Positions 49,410-57,275 of a DNA stretch of 64,000 nt are shown piece by piece. The stretch comes from Stutzerimonas nitrititolerans (GTDB lineage: Bacteria > Pseudomonadota > Gammaproteobacteria > Pseudomonadales > Pseudomonadaceae): the NCBI RefSeq assembly GCF_003696285.1, contig NZ_RFFL01000014.1:84204-148203 (forward strand). Direction: 5' to 3'. A program made the position numbers and the translations under genes. Numbering within the stretch: the stretch's first letter is position 1; every line of letters starts with the position of its first letter. The notes beneath the pieces were generated by a model. It was not told the origin of the DNA and searched no databases. It saw only the letters and a list, made by a program, of their open reading frames with translations.

Positions 49410-49679
49410 ATGCGTAGTAAAGAACCCCTGCTGAAAACCTTCACCTTCGCAATTCTGCATTTCACCACGGCATTTCTGGTGGTCTACGCGCTGACCGGTA
49501 GCGTGACCATTGGCGGCGCCGTCGCGCTGATCGAGCCGTTGTGCAACACGCTGGTGTTCTACCTGCACGAAAAGGCCTGGCGCCGCTTCGGGCGCCATCG
49601 GGAAAAGCGCACCCGAGGCTACGGCCATGACCTGATCCTGCGCTATCTGCGCAACCGGGAGAGCGAAAGGAAGGCCTGA
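49410..49679 (+). CDS. DUF2061 membrane protein
   Basis: Small inner-membrane protein of 89 residues. Two hydrophobic helices (LHFTTAFLVVYALTG and TIGGAVALIEPLCNTLVFYL) are followed by the family signature HEKAWRRFG and a basic cytoplasmic tail. The function of DUF2061 is unknown. It stands between a terminator and a convergent DUF1652 gene. Confidence 0.85.
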   Translation: MRSKEPLLKTFTFAILHFTTAFLVVYALTGSVTIGGAVALIEPLCNTLVFYLHEKAWRRFGRHREKRTRGYGHDLILRYLRNRESERKA

Positions 49680-49683
49680 GGCT

Positions 49684-49956
49684 TCAGTCGTCGGCCCCGG
49701 CGGGGCGTGACAGCAGAGCCCCGCGGGTGGCGTACAGCTCGACGCGCAGTTCCTGAGCCAGCCGGACCAGATTCGCCGCATCGCGACATTGATCATCGGT
49801 GATGCCCAGCACGGTCAGCTCCTCACCCTGATAGCGTTCACCATAAAGGCGGACGCTGAGAGTGCTGTTGGCTTGAGCGTGGCAATCGCAACGAAAAGGG
49901 TAGAGGTGGTTGCGCAGAATGCTCTCGATCTTCAACAAAGGTAAGCGCGTGTTCAT
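49684..49956 (-). CDS. DUF1652 protein
   Basis: Small cytoplasmic protein of 90 residues matching the Pseudomonas DUF1652 pattern: IESILRNHLYPFRCDC near the N-terminus, then LSVRLYGERYQGEELTVLGI and DAANLVRLAQELR. The function is unknown. Its stop lies four bases from the convergent DUF2061 stop. A perfect 16-bp palindrome lies 30 bases upstream of the ATG and may control it. Confidence 0.8.
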   Translation of the reverse strand: MNTRLPLLKIESILRNHLYPFRCDCHAQANSTLSVRLYGERYQGEELTVLGITDDQCRDAANLVRLAQELRVELYATRGALLSRPAGADD

Positions 49957-49986
49957 CTCAGGCCTCCATCTGGTGGACCAGATTCA

Positions 49987-50002
49987 CGCATGAATTCATG
50001 CG
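49987..50002. promoter_or_regulatory. Perfect 16-bp palindrome upstream of the DUF1652 gene
   Basis: CGCATGAATTCATGCG reads the same on both strands. It lies 31-46 bases before the DUF1652 start codon and may be an operator for a dimeric regulator. The rest of the 287-base gap up to 50243 shows nothing recognisable. Confidence 0.4.
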
Positions 50003-50243
50003 GACTCGGCGTAACCAACCCTTCATCGCACCTTGAACGCTAGCAGGCCGGCATCGATTGTAAACCGCAGGGTCCATACCGTCTGGCGCAAGAGCTGCGC
50101 ACCCGCGCGCCTGCTGGTCGTGCGGCTGTTCCGTTCGTCGGATAGGCAGACAGCGGAACGCCTGAACTCCCCGAGCGCGTCCGTTGCCCAAGAAGACAGC
50201 GACGTTGCAAGCGTCGACCAGGCAGCCACCGAGGACTTTCCGC

Positions 50244-50549
50244 ATGAAGAAATCCATCCTGATCATCGCGCTGTCGACTCTGGTCGCCGCGCCTGCCTTC
50301 GCACAGCATCCAGCGGGCACACCGGAAGATCGGGAGGGCTCGTCGTCGAGCACGATGGGCAACCCGGCGCCCCAGGAAACCGTCGAGACGCAAAAGGATC
50401 ACAAAGGCCGTACCGTGACCGAGGATGGCCGCCCCGCGGCGCAACCTGACAACGGCGATGATGGTGACGCCGATTCCAAGGACCCCACCCGACACTCCAG
50501 CCCCGGTGGTGTGAGCGACCCGGCTTCCGACCCGGGCTCACTGGAGTAG
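50244..50549 (+). CDS. Small exported acidic, low-complexity protein
   Basis: Protein of 101 residues with a clear signal peptide (MKKSILIIALSTLVAAPAFA, cleaved after residue 20). The mature 81 residues are hydrophilic, rich in Asp, Gly, Ser and Pro, with no predicted fold or known family. A GAGG ribosome site fixes the ATG at 50244. It lies 10 bases upstream of ligD on the same strand, which may only reflect shared transcription. Confidence 0.7.
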   Translation: MKKSILIIALSTLVAAPAFAQHPAGTPEDREGSSSSTMGNPAPQETVETQKDHKGRTVTEDGRPAAQPDNGDDGDADSKDPTRHSSPGGVSDPASDPGSLE

Positions 50550-50559
50550 CCGCCACGCC

Positions 50560-53082
50560 ATGGCCCTGGATGAGTACAACCGCAAGCGTGATTTCAGCGC
50601 GACCCCCGAACCCGGCGGCACACCCGCAGGCAAGCGCGGCAAGCAGGGGGCGCTGCAGTACTGCATCCAGAAGCACGACGCCACGCGGTTGCATTACGAC
50701 TTCCGCCTGGAGCTGGACGGCACCCTGAAAAGCTGGGCGATTCCCAAGGGGCCGTCGCTCGACCCCAAGGCCAGGCGCCTGGCGGTGCACGTGGAGGATC
50801 ATCCGCTCGAATACGCCACCTTCGAGGGCAGCATTCCCGAAGGGCACTACGGTGCCGGTGATGTGATTGTCTGGGATCGCGGCGTGTGGGTACCGCAGGG
50901 CGACCCTGAGGAGGGCTATCGCAAGGGCAAGCTGAAGTTCGCGCTCGAGGGGGAAAAGCTCTCAGGAAGCTGGAACCTGGTGCGCACGCGGATGGACGGC
51001 AACAAGGAGCAGTGGTTCCTGATCAAATCCAACGACGAGACGGCGCGGCCGGAAGGCGAGTACGACATCGTCCGCGAGCAGCCGGACAGCGTGCTCAGCG
51101 ACCGCACCCTGATCCCACGTCAGCGTGGCAAGGCGAAGGCCGAAGCCGCAGCCAAACCGGCGAAGACACCGGCGCGGCGCCGCAGTCGCAAGGCAGAAGA
51201 ATCTGCCACCACGCTTTCCGGCGCTCGCCCGGCGCCGCTGCCGGAAAGCCTGAAGCCGCAACTGGCGACGCTGGTCGAGTCGGTGCCCGATGGCGACTGG
51301 CGCTATGAGATCAAATTCGACGGTTACCGCATTCTGGCGCGAATCGAGTCGGGCCAGGTGCGGCTGTTCACCCGCAACGGCCATGACTGGACGGCGAAGA
51401 TGCCGCAGCAGGCAAAGGCGCTGGCGGCGCTGGGGCTGGAATCCGCCTGGCTCGACGGCGAGGTGGTGGTGCCCAACGAGGAGGGCACGCCGGATTTCCA
51501 GGCCTTGCAGAACGCCTTCGAAGCCGGCCGCAGCGGCCGCATCGTTTTCTACCTGTTCGACCTGCCTTATCTGAACGGCATGGACTTGCGCGAAGTGCCG
51601 CTCGAAGAGCGTCGGGCGGCGCTGCGTCAGGTTCTGGAAACCGGGACGAGCGATTTGCTGCGCTTTTCCGCCGACTTCACCGAACAACCGGACAGCATCC
51701 TGGAGAGCGCCTGCCAGATGAAGCTCGAAGGGCTGATCGGCAAGCGCGCCGGCAGCAGCTACGTCTCCAGGCGCAGCAGCAGTTGGGTGAAGATCAAGTG
51801 CAAGAACCGGCAGGAGTTCGTCATCGTCGGCTTCACCGACCCCAAGGGGGCGAGGAGCGGGTTCGGTGCATTGCTGCTCGGCCTGCACGATGAACAGGGC
51901 GAACTGCGTTACGCCGGCAAGGTCGGCACCGGTTTCAACCAGGCCACGCTGAAAAGCCTGCACGCCAAGCTCGAGCCGCTGGTGGTGAAGCGTTGCCCGC
52001 TGGACAAGCCTCCGCCGGCGGCAGAAGTGCGCGGCGCGCACTGGCTCAAGCCCGAGCTGATCTGTGAAGTGGCCTATGCGGAGATGACGCGCCAGGGCGT
52101 GGTGCGCCATTCGGTTTTTCACGGCCTGCGCGCGGACAAACCGGCCAGGGCGATCACCCACGAACGCCCCGTCAGCACGCCGGCGAAGAAGAGTGACGCC
52201 ATCCGGATTTCCAACCCGGAGCGAATCATCGACCAGTCGATCGGCGCCACCAAGATGGAACTGGCGCGCTTCTATGCCGAAATCGCACCCTGGGCATTGC
52301 CCCACCTGCGCCATAGGCCCCTGGCGCTGGTGCGCGCCCCGGAAGGTATCGAAGGCGAGCTGTTCTTCCAGAAACACACGGAGAAACTGAGCATTCCGCA
52401 CATCACCCAGCTGGACCGCGCGCTCTATCCGGAACACGCGGCGCTGATGACCATCGACAGCGTCGAGGCGCTGATCGGTGCGGCGCAGATGGGCACCATC
52501 GAGTTGCACACCTGGAATGCGTTGGCGCCGGAGCTCGATCACCCGGACCGCTTCGTCCTGGATCTCGACCCCGATCCGGCCTTGCCGTGGAAGCGCATGG
52601 TCGAGGCGACCCAGTTGACCCAGACCCTGCTGGACGAAATCGGCCTGCAATCCTTCCTGAAAACCAGCGGCGGCAAGGGTTTGCATATTCTGGTGCCGCT
52701 GCAGCCCGTCCATGACTGGAGCGAGGTGAAGGGTTTCAGCCAGGCCATTGCGCGCTACCTGGCGAAACTCTTGCCGCAGCACTTCTCGGCGGTCAGCGGG
52801 CCGAAGAATCGTATCGGCCGGATCTTCATCGATTACCTGCGCAACAGCCAGGGTGCCAGCACCGTGGCGGCCTATTCGGTACGGGCGCGCGAAGGGCTCC
52901 CGGTGTCGGTGCCCATCCACCGTGACGAACTGGCGGAACTGAAGGGCGCCAATCTCTGGAACATCCGCAACCTGATGCTCCGGCTGGAAGAGCAGGGCGA
53001 TGACGATCCCTGGTCGGGCATCGACCAGACCGGGCAAAGGATCACCGCGGACATGCGCGAACGCCTGGGTTTGAAACCCTAA
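50560..53082 (+). CDS. ligD: Multifunctional ATP-dependent DNA ligase D
   Basis: End-joining enzyme of 840 residues with the Pseudomonas domain order. An N-terminal 3'-phosphoesterase (about 30-180) shows HDATRLHYDFRLELDG and HPLEYATFEGSIPEGHYGAG. A basic linker leads to the ATP-dependent ligase (about 225-530) with EIKFDGYR, where Lys252 takes the AMP, and WLDGEVVVPN. The C-terminal polymerase (about 545-840) has the catalytic DLDPDP near 668-673 and FLKTSGGKGLHILVPL. It works with Ku at 6.9 kb. A second, stand-alone polymerase module sits next to ku. Confidence 0.96.
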   Translation: MALDEYNRKRDFSATPEPGGTPAGKRGKQGALQYCIQKHDATRLHYDFRLELDGTLKSWAIPKGPSLDPKARRLAVHVEDHPLEYATFEGSIPEGHYGAGDVIVWDRGVWVPQGDPEEGYRKGKLKFALEGEKLSGSWNLVRTRMDGNKEQWFLIKSNDETARPEGEYDIVREQPDSVLSDRTLIPRQRGKAKAEAAAKPAKTPARRRSRKAEESATTLSGARPAPLPESLKPQLATLVESVPDGDWRYEIKFDGYRILARIESGQVRLFTRNGHDWTAKMPQQAKALAALGLESAWLDGEVVVPNEEGTPDFQALQNAFEAGRSGRIVFYLFDLPYLNGMDLREVPLEERRAALRQVLETGTSDLLRFSADFTEQPDSILESACQMKLEGLIGKRAGSSYVSRRSSSWVKIKCKNRQEFVIVGFTDPKGARSGFGALLLGLHDEQGELRYAGKVGTGFNQATLKSLHAKLEPLVVKRCPLDKPPPAAEVRGAHWLKPELICEVAYAEMTRQGVVRHSVFHGLRADKPARAITHERPVSTPAKKSDAIRISNPERIIDQSIGATKMELARFYAEIAPWALPHLRHRPLALVRAPEGIEGELFFQKHTEKLSIPHITQLDRALYPEHAALMTIDSVEALIGAAQMGTIELHTWNALAPELDHPDRFVLDLDPDPALPWKRMVEATQLTQTLLDEIGLQSFLKTSGGKGLHILVPLQPVHDWSEVKGFSQAIARYLAKLLPQHFSAVSGPKNRIGRIFIDYLRNSQGASTVAAYSVRAREGLPVSVPIHRDELAELKGANLWNIRNLMLRLEEQGDDDPWSGIDQTGQRITADMRERLGLKP

Positions 53083-53107
53083 ATGCCCTGAGCTACAACC
53101 TGGCGAC

Positions 53108-53344
53108 TCAGTAGTCGTGGCAATCGGTGCCTTGGCGCAGGTAGCTCACGGAGTGGGTTTCGCCCTTGGAGTCGAGGTAGGTCATGGTGGCCTCGACCAC
53201 CTCGCAGCCGCCGGCCGGAACGTCCAGCGAGACGACCTTGGCGATATCCAGGTGATCCCCGTACTGATACGGGACCGCTTGCGACTCGGCATTGGCCAGT
53301 TGTGCGACAAGGGACAGGCCGGCAATCCAGAACAGGTTTTTCAT
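53108..53344 (-). CDS. DUF2790 small exported protein
   Basis: Protein of 78 residues with a signal peptide (MKNLFWIAGLSLVAQLANA). The mature part carries the DUF2790 pattern: YQYGDHLDIAKVVSLD, CEVVEATMTYLDSKG and a C-terminal YLRQGTDCHDY, with two Cys residues that could form a disulfide. The family is largely confined to Pseudomonas; its function is unknown. A GGAG ribosome site supports the ATG at 53344 over upstream in-frame starts. It is convergent with ligD. Confidence 0.82.
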   Translation of the reverse strand: MKNLFWIAGLSLVAQLANAESQAVPYQYGDHLDIAKVVSLDVPAGGCEVVEATMTYLDSKGETHSVSYLRQGTDCHDY

Positions 53345-53599
53345 GGTCGACTTCTCCATGTGGAGGCAAGCCCGCACAGGATGGCAGGGCATTGCCTGGG
53401 GAATAAAAGAGGCTGCCAACGAGGGTGCAGCCAAAGGTGACCATCCCAATCGAGCAAAGGAGCGAACATCGATCGATGGGCAGCGGGTCCCGCGGAGGGA
53501 GGCGCTGCGATGTCACCGGACAAGCGTAAGGGCTGGCAAAGGCTGGAAAAATACTGCCCCAGGCGATGGATTCTTACCGGATGGGTAACAGTCCGGGGC

Positions 53600-54550
53600 T
53601 CACTCGTCATCGCCCCTCGCCCAGTACTCGCGGTTCTGCAGCACTTCGTGGTAGCCGGTCAGCGCTTGCGGTAGCTCCTGTTTGAGAAAGTCCACCCAGG
53701 TTTTGACCTTGGCATCCAGAAAACGTCTTGAGGGATAGAGCGCATGGATGTGCTTTTCCGGCAGCCGGAAATTCGGCAGCAGCCGCACCAGCGAACCGCG
53801 CTGCAGCGCAGGGGCTGCAACGTAGTCGGGCAGCAGGCAGATGCCCATGCCGGCTTCTGCGGCACTGCTCATCGCCTCGGCGACGTTCACCCGGAAGCTG
53901 TCGCCGGGCGTGATGGATTGCTCGCCTCCGTCGACGAGGAAGCTCCAGGTATCGGTGAATGCCGGGTCCGCCAGGCGCAGGCAGCGATGGGCCTGCAGGT
54001 CCGCCGGCACCCTGGGCACGCCATGCTGCGCGAGGTAGAGCGGTGAAGCGCAGACGACATGAAACACGGTGCCGAGTGTCTGGGCGATCAGCTCGGAGTC
54101 CGGCAGTTCATGGGACAGCGTGATGACCACGTCGAGGTTGTCTTCCAGCAGATCGGGCTGACGTTGGGAAAGCACCAGGTCCATGGTCACTTCGGGATAG
54201 CGTTCGTGGTAGCGCCCGGCCAGCGTGGCGAGTAGCTGGATGCCCAGGCCCGTCAGCGCATGCACGCGCAAGCGTCCTCGTGGGGTCAGGTGCGCGCCGC
54301 TGGCTTCGGCCCGCGCGTATTCGATCTGTTCGAGAATCTGCCGGCATTGGGCCAGAAAACGCTCGCCGGTCTCGGTCAGCGCCAGGCGCCGGGTGGTGCG
54401 GTGCAGCAGGCGCGCGTGCAGCTGGTTTTCCAGGTCGGATACCAGCCGGGAGACCTGCGCCGTGGAGGTTTCCGTTTGTTGCGCCGCTGCGGTGAAACTT
54501 CCCGCATCCACCACCCGTACGAAGACGCGCATTGCATGCAGCATATCCAT
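53600..54550 (-). CDS. LysR-family transcriptional regulator
   Basis: Regulator of 316 residues. The helix-turn-helix region reads MRVFVRVVDAGSFTAAAQQ and TAQVSRLVSDLENQLHARLL, followed by HRTTRRLALTETG and the effector domain. ATG codons at 54550 and 54544 are both plausible; the frame runs further upstream across the REP pair, which is not coding. It lies beside, and on the same strand as, the efflux operon, with a REP pair between; a regulatory link is possible but unproven. Confidence 0.88.
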   Translation of the reverse strand: MDMLHAMRVFVRVVDAGSFTAAAQQTETSTAQVSRLVSDLENQLHARLLHRTTRRLALTETGERFLAQCRQILEQIEYARAEASGAHLTPRGRLRVHALTGLGIQLLATLAGRYHERYPEVTMDLVLSQRQPDLLEDNLDVVITLSHELPDSELIAQTLGTVFHVVCASPLYLAQHGVPRVPADLQAHRCLRLADPAFTDTWSFLVDGGEQSITPGDSFRVNVAEAMSSAAEAGMGICLLPDYVAAPALQRGSLVRLLPNFRLPEKHIHALYPSRRFLDAKVKTWVDFLKQELPQALTGYHEVLQNREYWARGDDE

Positions 54551-54583
54551 CGGAAGTACCTTGTTGAGCCACATCCTGGCCCT

Positions 54584-54661
54584 GTAGGAGCGAGCTTGCT
54601 CGCGATCGAAGGTGAAAAACCTGGATGATTGTCGATGGGATCGCCAGCAAGCTGCTCCTAC
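54584..54661. repeat. Inverted REP pair (REPIN)
   Basis: A REP unit GTAGGAGCGAGCTTGCTCGC (from 54584, ending 54606) is followed after 33 bases by an inverted unit (54640-54661, ending GCTGCTCCTAC). The pattern is the common Pseudomonas REP sequence spread by RAYT transposases. It sits in the gap between the nodT-type gene and the LysR gene. Confidence 0.85.
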
Positions 54662-54712
54662 CGAAATGTCATGAAGGGTCACATACCCGCATGTGTGACA
54701 ACCGGGGCTCTG

Positions 54713-56173
54713 TTAAGGCTCCACTGGGTGCCGGGCGGCAATTTCCGCCTGGCCACTGCCTTCCCAGCCGCCACCCAGGGATAGGAACAGGTCGACCTGG
54801 TCCCGCGAAAGCTGCGCTGCGGAATCGGCCAGCGCCGCTTCGGCCGCTGCCAGGGTGCGCTCGGCATCCAGGCTGTCGAGGTAGGCCAGGCGACCTTCCT
54901 GATACAGGCGGCGCGTATCGTCCGCGGCGCGGCGGGCCGCATCGCGCGCATCGCGCAGGGACTGGTTGCGTTGCAGGTCGTGGGCGTAGTGGCTCAGCAG
55001 CGTCTGCGTTTCGCGCAGGGCATCGAGCACCACGCCATCGAAGCGGGCCAGCGCGGCCTCGGCGCCGGCTTCCATGGCCCGGACGCGCGCCCGGTCGACC
55101 CGGGTCGGGAAGTGCCAGGAAATGCTGGGGCCGAAGCTCCAGCGGCGGGTAATGGGATCGCCTATATGCTCCAGCATGCCGGTGTAACCGGCGCTGGCAC
55201 CGAGGGTGATTTCGGGGTACATCATCGCGGTGGCAACGCCGATGTCGGCCGTCGCCGAGGCCAGCATGCGCTCGGCAGCGCGAATGTCCGGACGGCGCTT
55301 GAGCAGGGCGCCGCCATCGCCCACCGGCAGCGGCTGAGCCAGTTGCGGCGCGTGGTTGCAGGCCGCCACCGCCGCAGGCAGATCGCCGGGCGTACGGGCG
55401 AGCAGCGCGGCGATCTGGTAGAGCGCAGCGGCCTTCTTCGATTCGAACGGAGAGAGTTCGGCGCGCAGCATCTCGACCTGCGTGCGGGCCCGTGCGACGT
55501 CCACTTCATTGCCGCGACCGCCGGCCAGCAGCCGCTTCGCCACGTCCAGCTGCTGTTGCTGGATCCCCAGCGAATGCTCGGCGATCGCCAGCTCCTCGCT
55601 GGCATGGCAGGCTGCGAGGTAGTTGCGGACCACCTCGGCCACCACGGTGATGCGCGCCGCATCCAGTGCGGCTGCGCTGGCATCGGCACTGGCACCGGCC
55701 GACTCCGCCGCACGCTTGAGCTTGCCGAACAGGTCGAGCTGATAACCCACCGAAAGGCCGGCATCCGCGAGGTTCATGACCGGTATCTTTTCAGCCAGGG
55801 CCAGCGACTCGCTGGAAAGCTGGCCGCGAGCGAGCGAGCCGGCTGCGCCGAACTCGACTTCCTGGGCGTGGTGGGCCATCTGGAAGCCTTCGTAGGCGTG
55901 TCGCAGGTTGTGGTAGGCCAGCCGCACATCGGTGTTGTTGGCCAGCGCTTCGTGGACCAGCCGGTCGAGGAGGGCGTCGTCATAGAGCTTCCACCAGTCG
56001 GCAGGCAGCGGCGCCTGGTCCACCTGCGCATTGTCCAGCAGGTCGAACGGGGCGCCCGCGTCGGTCCGCTGGATCACCGCGTCGCTCGGCACCTGATAGT
56101 CGGGGCCGACCATGGTGCAGGCGCTTAGCATCCCGGCCAGGGCAAAGAGGGTGGCGCGACAAATCGACCTCAT
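54713..56173 (-). CDS. NodT/OprM-family outer-membrane efflux lipoprotein
   Basis: Outer-membrane channel of 486 residues. The lipobox LSAC gives lipidated Cys19. Two efflux repeats follow, with LLDRLVHEALANNTDVRLA and LLKRRPDIRAAERMLASATA as typical segments, and long coiled helices forming the periplasmic tunnel. It completes a tripartite exporter with the HlyD and FUSC proteins encoded just upstream. Its start overlaps the HlyD stop by four bases. It is the last gene of the operon. Confidence 0.93.
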   Translation of the reverse strand: MRSICRATLFALAGMLSACTMVGPDYQVPSDAVIQRTDAGAPFDLLDNAQVDQAPLPADWWKLYDDALLDRLVHEALANNTDVRLAYHNLRHAYEGFQMAHHAQEVEFGAAGSLARGQLSSESLALAEKIPVMNLADAGLSVGYQLDLFGKLKRAAESAGASADASAAALDAARITVVAEVVRNYLAACHASEELAIAEHSLGIQQQQLDVAKRLLAGGRGNEVDVARARTQVEMLRAELSPFESKKAAALYQIAALLARTPGDLPAAVAACNHAPQLAQPLPVGDGGALLKRRPDIRAAERMLASATADIGVATAMMYPEITLGASAGYTGMLEHIGDPITRRWSFGPSISWHFPTRVDRARVRAMEAGAEAALARFDGVVLDALRETQTLLSHYAHDLQRNQSLRDARDAARRAADDTRRLYQEGRLAYLDSLDAERTLAAAEAALADSAAQLSRDQVDLFLSLGGGWEGSGQAEIAARHPVEP

Positions 56174-57069
56174 AGCGCCGCCGACTCCGCGTCGTCCGCT
56201 GGCCAGGGCAGGACGGACAGCGTCGCGGTGCGGCCGATGACCAGGCGGATATCGGTCTGCTGATCCTCGTCCAGCACCACCCGCACCGGAATCCGCTGGG
56301 CCAGCCGTACCCAGTTGAAGCTGGGATCGATGTTCGGCAGCAGCGAAGTGCCGCGCACGCGGTCGCGGTCCTCGATGCCGGCGGCGATGCTCTGCACGTG
56401 GCCACGCAAATGCTGGGACTCGCCCATGACCTTGATGTCCACCGGCTGGCCGATCTCGATGGCGTGCAGCTTGGTTTCCTCGAAGTAGCCTTCGATGCGC
56501 AGCGATTGGGTGTCGACGATGGAGAGTACCGGCGTGCCGGTTTTCACGTAGTCGCCGACGCGCATGGTCTGGTCGCCCAGATAGCCATCCACGGGGCTGA
56601 GCACGGTGGTGCGCTCCATATCCAGGCGGGCGACGCCCAAGGCGGCTTCGGCGGTGGCCAGGGCAGCTTCGGCACGTTTGACCAGGGTATCGCCGATCTC
56701 CACCGTTTCCGCGGCGATCAGGTCCTTCAGTACCCGGTTGCGCTTCGCTTCACGCTGCGCCTGATCGAGCTGGGCGCGCCGTTCCATCACCAGCGCTTCG
56801 GCTTCGGCCACGGCCAGTTCGAAGCGGGCCCGATCGATGACGAACAGCACCTGGCCGCGGCTGACCTTCTGGTTGTCACGCACCTTGAGCTCGGTGACCA
56901 GGCCGGATACGTCCGGCGCCACCTGAATGATGTCGGCATGCACATGACCGTCGCGGGTCCATGGCGATTCCATGTAGTAATCCCAGAGATGCAGGCTGAC
57001 GACGACGGCGATGGCTACGGCCAGCAGGGTCAACAGCACGGAGCCAGCGGCAGGTATCCATTTATTCAC
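56170..57069 (-). CDS. HlyD-family membrane fusion protein (AaeA/EmrA-like)
   Basis: Periplasmic adaptor of 299 residues with one N-terminal membrane helix (VLLTLLAVAIAVVVSLHLWD). Lipoyl halves VAPDVSGLVTELKVRDNQ and VLSPVDGYLGDQTMRVGDYV flank a coiled coil, and a beta domain follows (SLRIEGYFEETKLHAIEIG). The start is a GTG at 57069 overlapping the DUF1656 stop by four bases. It links the FUSC inner-membrane pump to the outer-membrane channel. Confidence 0.92.
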   Translation of the reverse strand: MNKWIPAAGSVLLTLLAVAIAVVVSLHLWDYYMESPWTRDGHVHADIIQVAPDVSGLVTELKVRDNQKVSRGQVLFVIDRARFELAVAEAEALVMERRAQLDQAQREAKRNRVLKDLIAAETVEIGDTLVKRAEAALATAEAALGVARLDMERTTVLSPVDGYLGDQTMRVGDYVKTGTPVLSIVDTQSLRIEGYFEETKLHAIEIGQPVDIKVMGESQHLRGHVQSIAAGIEDRDRVRGTSLLPNIDPSFNWVRLAQRIPVRVVLDEDQQTDIRLVIGRTATLSVLPWPADDAESAAL

Positions 57070-57275
57070 GAAGCGAGTCTCGCGCAGAGGTTGAACAGAA
57101 CGCCGAGCACCATGACGTACAGGGCGAGGTTGAACAGCGGGGGGTGCCAGACCCAACGGTAGAAACCCAGGCGCTGCAGCAGCGTGCCGAGCAGGCTCTT
57201 CACCAGGTAGGCAGCCAGCATGGCCACCAGCAGCATGGGCACGTAGACGCCATAGATATTCAGATGGCCGGTCAT
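57066..57275 (-). CDS. DUF1656 small membrane protein (AaeX-like)
   Basis: Protein of 69 residues with two membrane helices (VPMLLVAMLAAYLVKSLLG and LFNLALYVMVLGVLFNLCA). It is the usual small companion of FUSC/AaeB exporters and HlyD proteins. The exact role is unknown. It overlaps the FUSC gene and the HlyD gene by four bases each, so its output is tied to both. Confidence 0.9.
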   Translation of the reverse strand: MTGHLNIYGVYVPMLLVAMLAAYLVKSLLGTLLQRLGFYRWVWHPPLFNLALYVMVLGVLFNLCARLAS

